DNA of 64,000 bases, taken from positions 41,820,964 to 41,884,963 of the forward strand of contig NC_049901.1 of assembly GCF_001411555.2 (NCBI RefSeq), in the 5' to 3' direction. The translations under genes and the position numbers were made by a program. Numbering within the stretch: the stretch's first letter is position 1; every line of letters starts with the position of its first letter. The notes under the pieces are model-generated. The model had not been told where the DNA came from, did no database searches, and saw nothing but the letters and a program-made list of their open reading frames with translations. This document shows positions 47,035-58,556 of this stretch, in pieces. Source of the stretch: Juglans regia. Taxonomy: Eukaryota; Streptophyta; Magnoliopsida; Fagales; Juglandaceae.

Positions 47035-48934
47035 CTATAAAGACCAAAATCTGAATTCTGAATCCAACCACAAGTGTAGTTTCAATTAATTGAAAACCTC
47101 GGTGCTCCAATTTGGGCCACGGGTGTTTTATATTGGCAGTTGAGAGACACGTAACGCTAATCCGATGGATCTAGTCCCATAGTCAACTCCTGTTCGGTGA
47201 ATGTGGGACCAGCGTGACGTTTTGTTGGAAAGAAGGGAGAAATAAACGACACCCATAGTTAATGAGTTGTATTATACAGAAATTTAATATTTTTACATAT
47301 TATTTAAAAATATGTAATTAAAATATGAAATATAAAAATAAAAAAATAAAATCATATACTTTTAAAATTATGTGAAAAGTGTGAGATTTATATTTATAAT
47401 TTTTCATAATTAATAAAGTTGGAGAAAAATGAGAGCTAGAGGAAGTGACCATTTTAACAACAATCCAATTTTTATCTGATTTTTAAGGCAACATTTCGTC
47501 TTTCCACACCAATTGTTTTCATCTTCTTTTTAGTTATCTTCCGTATTAAGAACACGATTGATTGAATTATCATGTATTTTTTTAAAGATTTTGTTATATA
47601 TCAATCACTATCTATCTCTATACTTGATTTTTTTTTTATAGAAGGTAGAGTGTAGGATAATGAATAATAGCTGATAAAAATAATTATTCTTCTTTTAAAT
47701 CTATGATCGTCATAATTTTTTTTAATAAGATTGAAAACATTTAACTTGACATGTAAATCCAATACAAAGTTAAAAAGTTGGAACTTACTTTATTGTTAAA
47801 ACAAACAAACTGAATTAGACATTAATAAGAATGGATCAATTACGAGTCAAATTTGCAAAGCTTTAACTTATTTACTAGAAGTTAATTATAAGATATTTTA
47901 GTTTTACCACACGGATTCTTAAATTATCATCATTCATTTCACTTCAAATAAAATCATATTATATGATGTTAGCTTCAATAAGATCCCACGATTTAATATG
48001 AAAATAATATTTGAAATTAAAAAAAAATTATGCAGAATAATAAATATAGAACTTTGCTCCAAGGAAAAACCTTTATGATAAAAGTTTGGGTGGCTCTACA
48101 ACCACCGCTCTCAGTCTCGTTGAGAGTCACGATAGTATAAAATGTTGTGTTATTTTATTTTATTTTTTAATACATATATTTTTTTAACATTGTAAAATAT
48201 TTTAAAAAAATAAAAAAATTATAATATCATTAAAAAATATTTACTTAATAACTAAGTAAAAAAAAATTAAAAAAAATTAAAAAATATAATGAGAACGGGA
48301 GCGGGATCAAGAATAGTAAGAATAGCTTTACTCTAAAAGTTTTATAGCTTCCAATGATGAATTGTCTATACATGAACAAGAATCTCAAAATACCAACAGC
48401 AATATGCTTGAATATATAAAAAAAAAATAGAGAAAATTGTTTGAGGTTCATTTTTTGTAGGAGCAATTATTTAAATAATGATTATCGAAATATAAATAGA
48501 AAAGTAATTTAGTTAATTTAAAAAAAAAAATCATACGTTAAAATGGTTTTTATTATAAAATATATTAAATTTATCAGTTCATAATTTTTTTTATAAATAT
48601 AATATTTCTCTTAATTTTAATATATCAACCATTTTACAAAATTTTGTAAATTTTAATGCATTCATAGTAAAATAATTTTATCCGTCATTTTTATGATGTG
48701 ATATTAAATTATTAAAAATTATTTATTATATTATATTTATTAAATTATTAATTTTTAAAAAAATAATAAAAAAACAGATGAAAAATAAAATTTTTGAACA
48801 GAGGAATAGGAGGCAGTAGGCTGTAGGCATGGTATCAAATGCAGTAGGACCTGCTGGCAGAGGCTGTGCAGACTGCGGAGTGTCTTAAAAAAATAAAATA
48901 AAAACGCAGGTTCTGACAAAATTTTACGTTAGTG

Positions 48935-49277
48935 TATAAAAGCACGTAAAGGTGTTAATTTTTTTTTTCTATAATAATAATTATTATTATATTAAAAGTG
49001 AAAGAGACAGAGTAGAATGGAGAAAAGGGAGTGAACACAAAAAGTTGCAGAATCCCATCCACCCACTACGCTACGTCTTCACTTGCGCCGCACGCTCGGG
49101 CGGACAATCCAAAAAAACCTCGACCAGACACAACCCATGAAGTACCATACCGACGTGCACTTACAGCTACTACTGCTTCTTCGGCTCTTTCACTTTTTTT
49201 TCTTCTTCTTCTTCTGTCTCTTTTGTGGAATTTGATATTGTTTTGGCGGGAACCCGGAAGTCCGGAGCGGCGGCATT
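48935..49277 (+). promoter_or_regulatory. Possible TATA box and leader of the CH-domain gene
   Basis: TATAAAAG at 48935-48942 lies about 340 bp before the ATG at 49278. The intervening sequence is CT-rich toward its end (TTCTTCTTCTTCTTCTG, 49200-49216), as plant leaders often are. Transcription start not determinable. Confidence 0.4.
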
Positions 49278-52200
49278 ATGGAGAGAGGTGAATCGCCAGA
49301 GGCGTTGAGAATAAGTGGGGACGACTATTCTTCTTCTCCTTCTTCCTCTTCTTCTTCATCTGCCGAGTCGAGCTTTCGTGAGCTGGACGATGTCTTCCTG
49401 CAGGTATTTTGTTTCTTCCCTTGAATGTCTGTTTCTTCCTTCTTTTTTTCAAAAAAAAAATTTGCCTGTTTATGTGCTCTTTTGCAAGAGAGATATTAAT
49501 TGGATGATGAACTTTTGACCGAAAGTGAAGGCTCAAAATCGGATTGGATTTCTGTGCTTTGGCTATACTGAAGCTCATTAGCTTCACTTAGCAAGTGTTG
49601 TGGATGTAGACTTTAAAGTCGAGTACATAATCTGATCCTAACCAAGGAGTTTTTTTTCAATCCAGAACATTTGTTCATGTTCTGGGCTCCCGTGAAATAT
49701 TTGTTTGTCAATGCATTAATTGTTGCCGATTCATTATTGTTTAGAATGCGACCCAAGATTCTCCCTTGCCTTTTGTTCTTCCTAACATGTTCACTTTTAT
49801 GGTAATATACAGACCCAAACAAGAATATGGCTTGGGGAAGTCTTGCAGATAAGATTGGATGAGAGGATGGCTGTTTCTGATTTACTTGCTGACGGGGAAT
49901 TGCTGTATGGTCTTGCTTATTTCTCTTTTATATAAATCTTCTTTTGTTTAGTGGGTTACGGGAATTACATGTAAAGTTTGCCTTTTCACACCTTATACAA
50001 GGTAGAAAAGCTTCTCCACGTCCCCCCTTTCCCCTTTTGGCCCTCTTTTTCGAAGATACAAGTTGATTCCACGGTTAAGCAAAGCTTTCATTGATAAATA
50101 TACATTGTACACCCCTGGTGGTTGGCTCAAGTGGTAAAAGCCCTTGGTCTTAGTGGTATGCTCCATTTAGGTATAAGGTTCGAATCCTCTTGGATGCAAG
50201 CAATTTCTAGAGTCTATCGGATTGAGGGAACTTCCCCTTGAATTACCCAAGGTGCACTTGCTGGAAACTCCTTGCCAAGGGCCTGTGCACCCCGAGATTA
50301 TTTGGGACTTTGTTCTCGGACATCCGGTGCTAAAAAAATATACAGTGTAACACAACATGTTTGAGAATAAATTCCAAGAAGATGGGATACTCGGGAAAAA
50401 AAAAGGAAACAGAATTTGTAATAATGCTGTCCACGATGTAAAGATTTACAACTCTGACACGATATAGCTATTGTGAAGTATTTATTTAAATGACCTAGTT
50501 TTTTTAGTTATATTGTTATTCTTTTATACTTTGTTTTGAATAGTTTAGCCTTTTTTTTTTACAGGTTTGAAGTGTCAAAAGTTGTATGGAAGATGCTGTT
50601 GACACAGCATATGGAGCCAAGACATTTAAAGTCATATAGAAACGAGCCATTTGCTTCTAGGAAGACCAGCGGGAGATATATGCCTTATTCCAATGTTGAT
50701 TCGTTTTTGAAGGTAAACTTGGCATTGAGCCTCTCCTTTGTAGATAATTTTATCTTTTGGCATAAGAGAATAGCACTATTAGTTAATTGCATATTTTTTG
50801 TGAACGATTTGGAATGCATACTTATAGTATATAGGAACTGGTAACAAATAAGGTCTCCAACTTATCAAAAATAAATAAATATAAAAGATTTTCAAACAGA
50901 GAAAGAATGAATGCCAAGGCTTAGGAAGTAGTAGGAAATCAAGAGGAAAAAGATTCTTAACTTTGTTACTTACCTTTAATTATAAGAAAAAAAAAAAACT
51001 TTGTTACTTACCTTCTAATATTTTCCCCATGATTTGACCAGCTTTGAATCGCAGGGTATGGGGGAAACAATGTCAGCCCTGCTTTGTTGGGCTGTACAGC
51101 CAATATGCCCGAGATTAGGAAGTTGATTTCAAAATTCTTCAAATCCTTGGTTATTTTGAAAATGTGACCATGCTTGTCATATTTTTGTCTAAATCATTTA
51201 CATGGTCGCAGCCTTCCAATGCAGTTTTTATGGCAAGTCTTCCTATTAGAATGTGTCTGCTATATAGTTCCATAACCAAGAAAATGGCTCATGTCTTAAA
51301 GCACTTCACAGAAGAAATTCAATACGGGTACTTTATTTGATGACCTTGCAAGGAATAGAATTGACTTTCCATATTGACTAATTTCAAGGGAAAAATATAA
51401 TTTACATGAGGGTATATACCATAGCGCATGTTCTTCTATCTAAATGAAAAACTCAGCATTCTAGGTTAAGCATGTGCATGGAATTTTCTTTTCTTGAGGA
51501 CATATCTTGAGGTTGTTCTTGATTGCCTTGCAACTAAAATTGAATTAGAAGTGCTTTTAAGATCTTACCAGAACCAGACCATATCAGCTTGAGCACTGAA
51601 CTAAACCAACTGCATGCTCAGGTTATTTCAGTTACTGGGTTACCTTTCCCAGGTGGCGCATTACCATTCAGAGTCAGCCTCTGTATTTTTAGAAGTTTCA
51701 TTTAACTGTCTTATTAGACAACAGGTTAGGTATTAGACATTGTAACCTCAGCTAGTCCTAAAACTTTTTGTGAGAACCAAATGAATGCTACTCTCATGTA
51801 GAACCCTTGCAGCGAAGTTAGTATCATTTTCTTTCTAGGAAAGACTTTAGAGAAGTCACCAAAGCTATTGGTATCAAAACAACTGGCTGACACTGCATTC
51901 CGTTCTTGCAAGTACCATTGAACTCGAAATTATAACGTCACTCATTCTTCAGTTCATTATATTTTCGTTGGCATGACTTTGCTGCTCTGGAAAGTGAATT
52001 CATATATGAATTTAGTCAAGGTTTTGAGTACGCAAAAAAAATTATGAACCTATTAATTATTCTAATAATATGAAGTATAAATATAATCTTCTGATTTAAT
52101 GTATCAGTTGACTTGGAGTATTCTACTTTGTTGTTTTCCAATATGTTGCTTTACTTCTAAATTCTGTAGATCTGCAAAATTTTGGGTCTGGCTGGCATTG

Positions 52201-55060
52201 ACCTCTTCTCTCCATCAGACGTTGTTGAGAAAAGAGATACTCGAAAAGTTTGTATCTGCATACGATCTTTCTCAAGGAAAGCAAGGTCTAAACATCTACG
52301 GGTAAGAATTTTATTCTTAACATGTAGTCCTATAATGCACTTAATGTCCTATTCCATATTCAGTTGGCAGTACTAGAAGAATGATTTTGGAGAAATATCA
52401 TGACAGGTTCCAGATTTTGATATTGTCACGTATACAGTAGCTATGTCCACGGATATGGTTGGGTGCATTAGGAGAAGCTGGGAGCCACGACAGTGCAGCC
52501 TTTTGAACTCTGCTAGTTACAACTTGCATAAAGATTCAAGTGAGAAATTCAGGCAGGTAAGTCAATGTTGCTTTTATCTTCCAATTAGTATATGCTAGAG
52601 GAGAAACAACATACGACCTGAACTCTTTTTAGAGCTTCTATTTATTAAAAAATCTTGATATCTGTTGTCAATAAAAAAAAATCCTGATATCTGTTGCTTT
52701 AATTGCTTCATGCCTCCACCATAGGAAAATCCAATTGTCAACTTGGCAATAAATTATGATATGCATTCAGAGGAGTTCGATGGCACTGAAAGCAATCAAA
52801 CGGTAACTAAAAGTGATTGCTTATTAACCAAGCTATGTTATGATACCACATCGAAGGTGAATTCCGATTCAGAAAGATGCAGAGAGGTATTTACGGTGGT
52901 TAAACATGATACTTTGGCAGAACATATATTGCAATTAAATATTCAAAACCAAGAGAAGAGTGATTGTTCACATTGTCAATTTGAATCGGACTGCACGACT
53001 GAATCAGTGGGATCTCTTTCCACACAAAATGGGGAGCATAGTCATCAGCTGAATAGTTTGTTATCACCATTCTCCATTGATTCACAGATCCAATTTAGTG
53101 GCAGAGCTTCTCATGTAAGAAGTCTAGTCAAAGAAAGCAATGAAATTGATGGACGGGGCTTGATTTATAGCACTTACCACCTGGGATATGATGCTTCCAT
53201 TATAGAGGATTCTATAAATGGCTACACACCACCAGGAAGTTCTTTTTCTAACTCGTTGGAGATATCAGGTTTGCTTTGCCATACTACTGACAGCAGTGAC
53301 ACTGTAGTGTATAATGGGGAGCATGGTTTTCTTGATGCATCCTCTAGTATTGGTTCTCATTGCTCAAATTCGACCCCAGGGATTTTTGAAAATGGATCTA
53401 GGAGGAGACTTGTTGACATTTTTGACGCGGAAGTATCATCTGATGCCAGCACGAGCTCTGTACGAGGTGCAGTGCTGAACTTGGATCTGGATGATCGATT
53501 GTATAAGGAAGATAATCCTAAGACTTTCCAGTTCCCTGAATTGCAGGATGAAGAGGCTGGCTTCTTGACCAAGAAAACTACTAAAGGATACACATCGCAG
53601 GACATTGTCAAATATGAGACCAAGGTGCACCGTTCTACTGATTCTGAAAATGTATGTTTTTGCACGGAACTTGAGGACAACAGCTCCTCTACCAAGCTTT
53701 TCCTGCCATACCCAGACCAACTAAACGTGACTGGTCATCCAGACCATGTATTTGCACATGACAATGGCACCTGCATGTCTCTTGTGAACTCAGATGTTGT
53801 ATCTAAGGAAGACCTACTGCCTCAAATAGAATCAGATGCTTTGAAAAATGTGAATTGTACGCTGTCATGTCAATCTCATCCTGCTTTTGACTTTCATAAT
53901 TGGGACATTAAAGGCAAATTTGCATCTGCTATGGTATTGAATGAATATGCTGGTCATGGAGCTTCTCCAGAGTCTGTTTCCCTTGAGAAAACTATCAGTC
54001 GTACACCAACTGAAGCTTCATTAGATGCTTTCTGCCTCAAGGATATGAAAAGTGTGGTTGATGATAATGACAAAGAGATATGTAGTTCAATTATGGTTAA
54101 TTTGGACTCTAATGTTAAGAAACATCAAAATAAGTTTTCTCAGGGAGTTTGTCTTGCTAATATCCTTGACAGAGCACATGACAATTTAAACACTTCACCA
54201 AATATTGTAGCTGTTGATCTGAGCAAATCAAGTAGTATGGGAGATGGTAGTTGTTTTCAGAATCAAGAAATAACCATTGGAGATATTGAAGCTCAAGTTA
54301 AATGCACACCAGCTATTGTGACAGTGAATAACCCTTCTGCCCATTATAATTCTGTCATACCTGCCAATCCTAGAGAACCCACATTGGATAATAATTCCTT
54401 CTTAACCGTTGAATGTCCAGAAAATGTAGTTAAAAAGGGTCATCAAGCATGCACGTATCTCAATGATTGTCTTCACTGTACAGAACATATTGACAAGGTG
54501 CACAGCCAGGTACTTGAGTTTTTTTAGTTTTTTGGTCCCTTTTTGTTGCTATCATTCTCAAGTAGGTATGATAATTCATTCTTATGTGTGAAGTCTATTC
54601 TCTTTTTCCAACCTATGTTCTACTGTTACACAGGATGCAATAATTGATGGAAAGGTGGATACATCAGCAGTTGAGGATTTAGACAGAATGAAGCATGCGA
54701 GTGTAGGGACACCAGAGTCCAAGCCCCATAAAAGACTACTGCTGAAATCAGTTTTAGGGGGTACTGCTGCTTTTGGCTTATTGTTTCTCTTGTTCCACCT
54801 CAGGTTTGAATGAATATTGAGTAGCTTTGGCTGTGAATTGAATATGTTTGTAAGTGCTTGGATCTCTTACATGGGCTTCCTCTTTGATGTTTCCTGATTT
54901 CCATGACAGTAGAGTTCACAGAGATAAAGGAGGAGAATCAAGTGGGGACACTTGTCAGATATGGAAAGCAAATGTCAGAGAATTCTCATCGCGAAAGGGA
55001 CATAAGGGAAGCAAAGCTAACGGGATTTATCCAGCTGAAAAGCTCAAATTCGGAGATTAG
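49278..55060 (+). CDS. Calponin-homology (CH)-like domain protein with C-terminal membrane segment, function unknown
   Basis: Exons: 49278-49403, 49813-49904, 50565-50712, 52170-52301, 52407-52556, 52725-54509, 54634-54803, 54910-55060; GT-AG throughout, phases consistent, 917 aa. After a Ser-rich start, residues about 45-165 resemble plant CH-domain proteins: ERMAVSDLLADGELLFEVSK, KICKILGLAGIDLFSPSDVV, DTRKVCICIRSFSRKARSKH and LRVPDFDIVTYTVAMSTDMV. Exon 6 (595 codons) encodes a long Ser/Asp/Asn-rich, poorly conserved, presumably disordered region. Exon 7 ends in a hydrophobic helix (LLLKSVLGGTAAFGLLFLLF, about 846-867), followed by a basic 50-residue tail. This suggests a membrane-anchored, possibly actin- or microtubule-linked protein; the link is inference. 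Intron 2 holds a SINE, and introns 3 and 5 hold tiny poly-A insertions. Confidence 0.85.
50110..50335 (+). mobile_element. tRNA-derived SINE in intron 2 of the CH-domain gene
   Basis: Target duplication AAATATACATTGTA (50096-50109) and AAATATACAGTGTA (50336-50349), 13 of 14 identical. A box TGGCTCAAGTGG (50123-50134) and B box GGTTCGAATCC (50177-50187). The body carries TGGATGCAAGCAATTTCTAG and the 3' end GGACATCCGGTGCTAAAAAA. The 3' GTGCACC/CCGGTGC region and both boxes match the SINE in PIP5K intron 7, so they are one family, here in sense orientation. Confidence 0.88.
50977..50996 (+). mobile_element. 20-bp poly-A-tailed micro-insertion with 18-bp target duplication
   Basis: AACTTTGTTACTTACCTT occurs at 50959-50976 and 50997-51014. 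Between the copies lies only TAATTATAAG plus ten A. This is the structure of a target-primed retroinsertion cut down to the last bases of a LINE or SINE 3' end. It sits in intron 3 of the CH-domain gene. Confidence 0.55.
52668..52679 (+). mobile_element. 12-bp poly-A-tailed micro-insertion with 17-bp target duplication
   Basis: AATCTTGATATCTGTTG (52651-52667) and AATCCTGATATCTGTTG (52680-52696) differ at one base and flank TCAATAAAAAAA. It has the same layout as the insertion at 50977 in the same gene, here in intron 5, 28 bp before exon 6. Confidence 0.5.
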
Positions 55061-58000
55061 ACTGTATCTACAAGACAGAGACAGCGATAAATTGTTCAAA
55101 GAACGTTCCACAATCAGATGGAAGAGGATCTGGAAGCCAAGATGATGGCTGATGGCTAGTCCTTCACAAATCATAATGCATGTTGCTCATGCTAGACCTG
55201 GTACTGGTGAGAGGCTGAAATATATAGGAATGGCCCAACCTGGTGCCCAAGTTGTGAAAGAACGAGGGAGATTAAATCTACTCCATACCCGTCCTTATCC
55301 TTGATAAAAATAGAAATGTTACCGGGAGGGATTCTTCTGTCATCCATTGGAGGGAGACAGAGTATGCATTTACAAAAGACAAATTTTGCAGGTTCATTTT
55401 TATTTTTAATTCCTGTGCTTGTTGCATAGAAACATTCATCCTCGTCAATTAACTTTGTTTTACACTGAGATAGACACTACTCATTTTGCTTGAAATACAG
55501 ATGATCATTGTCCCAACTCTACAGTTTAAAAATTTAATTCATTATGTTAAATTTTCAGAAATGATGCTCGTGCAGTGGTGGAACCAATTCATTCTTCTTC
55601 ATTTTAATTTTCTTTCTACAAAAACCAACCTTGATTGTAATTTGTAGTTATTGATAGACACAACAAACATTGTCCATCTCATTGTCCACCTCTTATTCTA
55701 TTACAATAAAAATATTAATGTTCTTTCTCCAAGGAGAGCAAAAGAGAGGTATTCTGGTTTTTACCTGTATTTTGGGAGTTGAATTATTGTTTTAAATTAT
55801 ATTAGGGGGCCAAAACCTTTTTTATTTGTTGATAATTTTTTAAGATAGAGTGAGATTTCTAAAATCCATGCCCCCCTCTCCTTTCAAGATCCCATTTGAT
55901 ATTGATTGAATTTGACTAGTGATATGAAAATGTGTATGGACTTTTAATTATGAGAAATGATATTTACAGTCATGGAGTGTGCAAACACCGCACAATCCCT
56001 TTTAAAAAAGAGGACTGCTACATCTATAAATGAATTACATAAAAATAATCATACAAATTAATGTGACTTCATCTTATTCGTTAGATCTACTTTATAATAA
56101 AAGTAATTTTACAATCTGACGAATCACATCAAGCTATGTCAGTTTGTAAGATTATTTTTGTGTAATTACTTTGTGACTAGAGTATTTTCTTTTAAAAAAA
56201 TGAGTAAATATGAGATCTACGTGAAAAAAAAATTTAATAATTGGCTACACACTTTTTCAAAAAGATTATGTGGTGGTTGTACACTCTACCTATAGGTAAC
56301 ATTACTCTTTAATTATAAGTTGCGAAATATGGGTAAAGATTACCTCAGAAATTGACTTTGAAAAGGTTTTCTATACACACTAGTGGACACTTGTTAGTTG
56401 CTAAATTTTAGAAAAATTGTCATAGACGTTCAAAAGTCAATCAAAACCTATAACAAGAAAAAAAGGGTCCTGTAACATGCCACAAAGTCTCCTGTTTGGT
56501 GTACAAAGTATTCCAAAAGCTTGCTCTAAACATTTCGAAGTTTTTTAAAGAAAATATTTTGCTTATTGATATATAAAAAACATTAATGATATAGATGTCT
56601 GTCACACCAGTTAGAGTAAAAAGTCTGTGTTTTGTAATCTTTTGTAATAATAATAGATTTTACAATAAGCAGTGTGTTCACGCATCGGCTTTATTTTATT
56701 ATTATTATTATTATTAATTCTACTGTTTTATGAACTCATTTCAATGTGTGGTTATCATATGAAACACACATATATCTTATTTTTCTTAGTGGTAGACGTG
56801 TTCAACATGTAACGGATCTATTTCCAACAAAAATTAGACTCAACGTTGATCTCCATTACATAAACAAACTTCTCATTCCAACAATTTACTTATTTTTATA
56901 GACCCATCCTCTCTCTCTTATTTTCTTTTTACAAGTCTTATATTCGTTTAAAATAAAATTCTAAAAAATACAAAATAATTTAATTTTTTTAAATCTCAAC
57001 AATAAAAATAATATTAACAAATTATATTATAACCTTCTTATCTCATATGTATAATCAAACGAGACATCAACCTTTCACGTCTTCTTTTCACAAATCTCCT
57101 CCCATCCTACTCACTCTCGACTTCTCAACCCGTAAACACAAAGGCCCAGTGGATTCATTTTATGGTTTTCTGAATTTCTTCAACGTTTTATAATTGGAAA
57201 AGGGGAGGAAATATACCTATATTTAAAAAAAAGAAAGAAAGCTCACATAGAAAATAATAAAAAAAAAAACTCTAGAAAATGGTTGAATTAATCAATTTTA
57301 CATTACTAACCTAAGGGTAATTCAGTCCTTTTACATTACTAGTATATCTAGCAGAATATCAGAAGGAGGAAGCATCCAAAACTTAAGAATTATTTTGTTA
57401 TTTTCCTGTTTTAATATATAGAGGAGCTCTCCTCGAGGAGAGTCTTATCTTTTTCTTCTCAATACATATGAAATATTCATTAGATTGTACATTTTGCCTT
57501 AAATCCCTAGTTTGATCTATTACAATTTTGTAGTTTTGCACTCTCAAATTGCTAAATATTTTATAGTTCGAGTCCCCAACCATATAATTTGACACATTAC
57601 AGTCAAAATTGTGTTACATCATGTTTTAATCTATCTTAATGATCAAGAATGATATTATTTAATATTTAATAATTAGAAAATGCAATATATTCATTTTAAA
57701 AGAAACAGGACTCCCATCAAATCTTTCTACCGAATTTTATTTTTATTTAATAGTTAAAGAAATATTTTTTAATAAGTTTGTAAATTTTATTTTTTTAAAT
57801 GCTTGACGTGTTTTAAAAAATGTCAAGAAAAAAGAAAGAAAGAAACAAAAATTACTCTATTCAGTACTAGAACCTTCGATGGGAGTAGCACCGCTCTAAT
57901 TTTAATAATTTTAGGGGTAAAATGTAAAATATTTGTTAATCAAAACGTGTAGACTTTATTTTCTCTAGAAAAATATTATCAAGGACTGTGTGGTAACATA

Positions 58001-58484
58001 AATGTTTTCATGTATTTTTAGATATTTTTAAATATTTAATTTCTAAATATCATTCAAACACAAAATACTTTTTCAATTTCGAATCTTAACTTTTTCATAT
58101 AATAATTATCTAATCATTATAATTTTTTAAAATTTAAAAATAAAATATAAAAAATAATACAACTTCTTCAAATTTTAAAATAAAAATAATATTAAAAAAT
58201 AATATTCAAATAATTTTTTAATTTTATAATATTTTTATTCAATTTTTTATTTATTGTTTCTTAAAACTCAAGATAATATCTTAACTTAAATTATTTTACT
58301 ATTATTTACAAATATTCCGAAATATTATCAACATACAAACACTCTCTTAAAACTTAAAAAAAAACATGCTGTTTTTGTGAAAAGAAGTTTTGCAAACAAG
58401 AAATGATATTTATAATTGTTTTCCAAATGCCTAAAGTAACCTGTGTTTACATGTGGCTGAGAACATACTAAAGATTGCCAAATA
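55061..58484. other. 3.4-kb intergenic region between the CH-domain gene and GUF1
   Basis: The first 600-700 bases are probably the CH-domain gene 3' UTR. No coding sequence recognised afterwards. 55960-56310 looks like a short inverted-repeat transposon (GTCATGGAGTGTGCAAACAC on one side; the complement of the other side has TAGAGTGTACAACCACCACA). An ATT microsatellite is at about 56694-56716. Diverged GTTTGGA-type MITE remains are near 56930-57066 and 58010-58345. Confidence 0.4.
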
Positions 58485-58492
58485 TTATATAG
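58485..58492 (+). promoter_or_regulatory. Probable TATA box of the GUF1/LepA gene
   Basis: TTATATAG lies 65-72 bp before the ATG at 58557, a usual spacing for a plant gene with a short leader. Confidence 0.5.
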
Positions 58493-58556
58493 AAGAGAGA
58501 TGTGTGAATGGTAGCAAGGCGGGCTCAGGCTGCTCCAATTTCATAACTCGTGTGTA

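Larger units (their letters stand above)
41910..48934. other. 7-kb gene-free region between PIP5K and the CH-domain gene
   Basis: 41910 to about 42350 should be the PIP5K 3' UTR. No gene recognised beyond it. It contains the 250-bp tandem duplication (43665-44174), MITEs (43376-43468, 45794-45983, 46853-47034, about 47600-47676), a diverged GTTTGGA-type copy near 45315-45478, a possible element at 48085-48310 and several AT-rich blocks. CT-rich tracts near 42430-42480 may belong to a small unannotated transcript, but I see no evidence for one. Confidence 0.4.
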
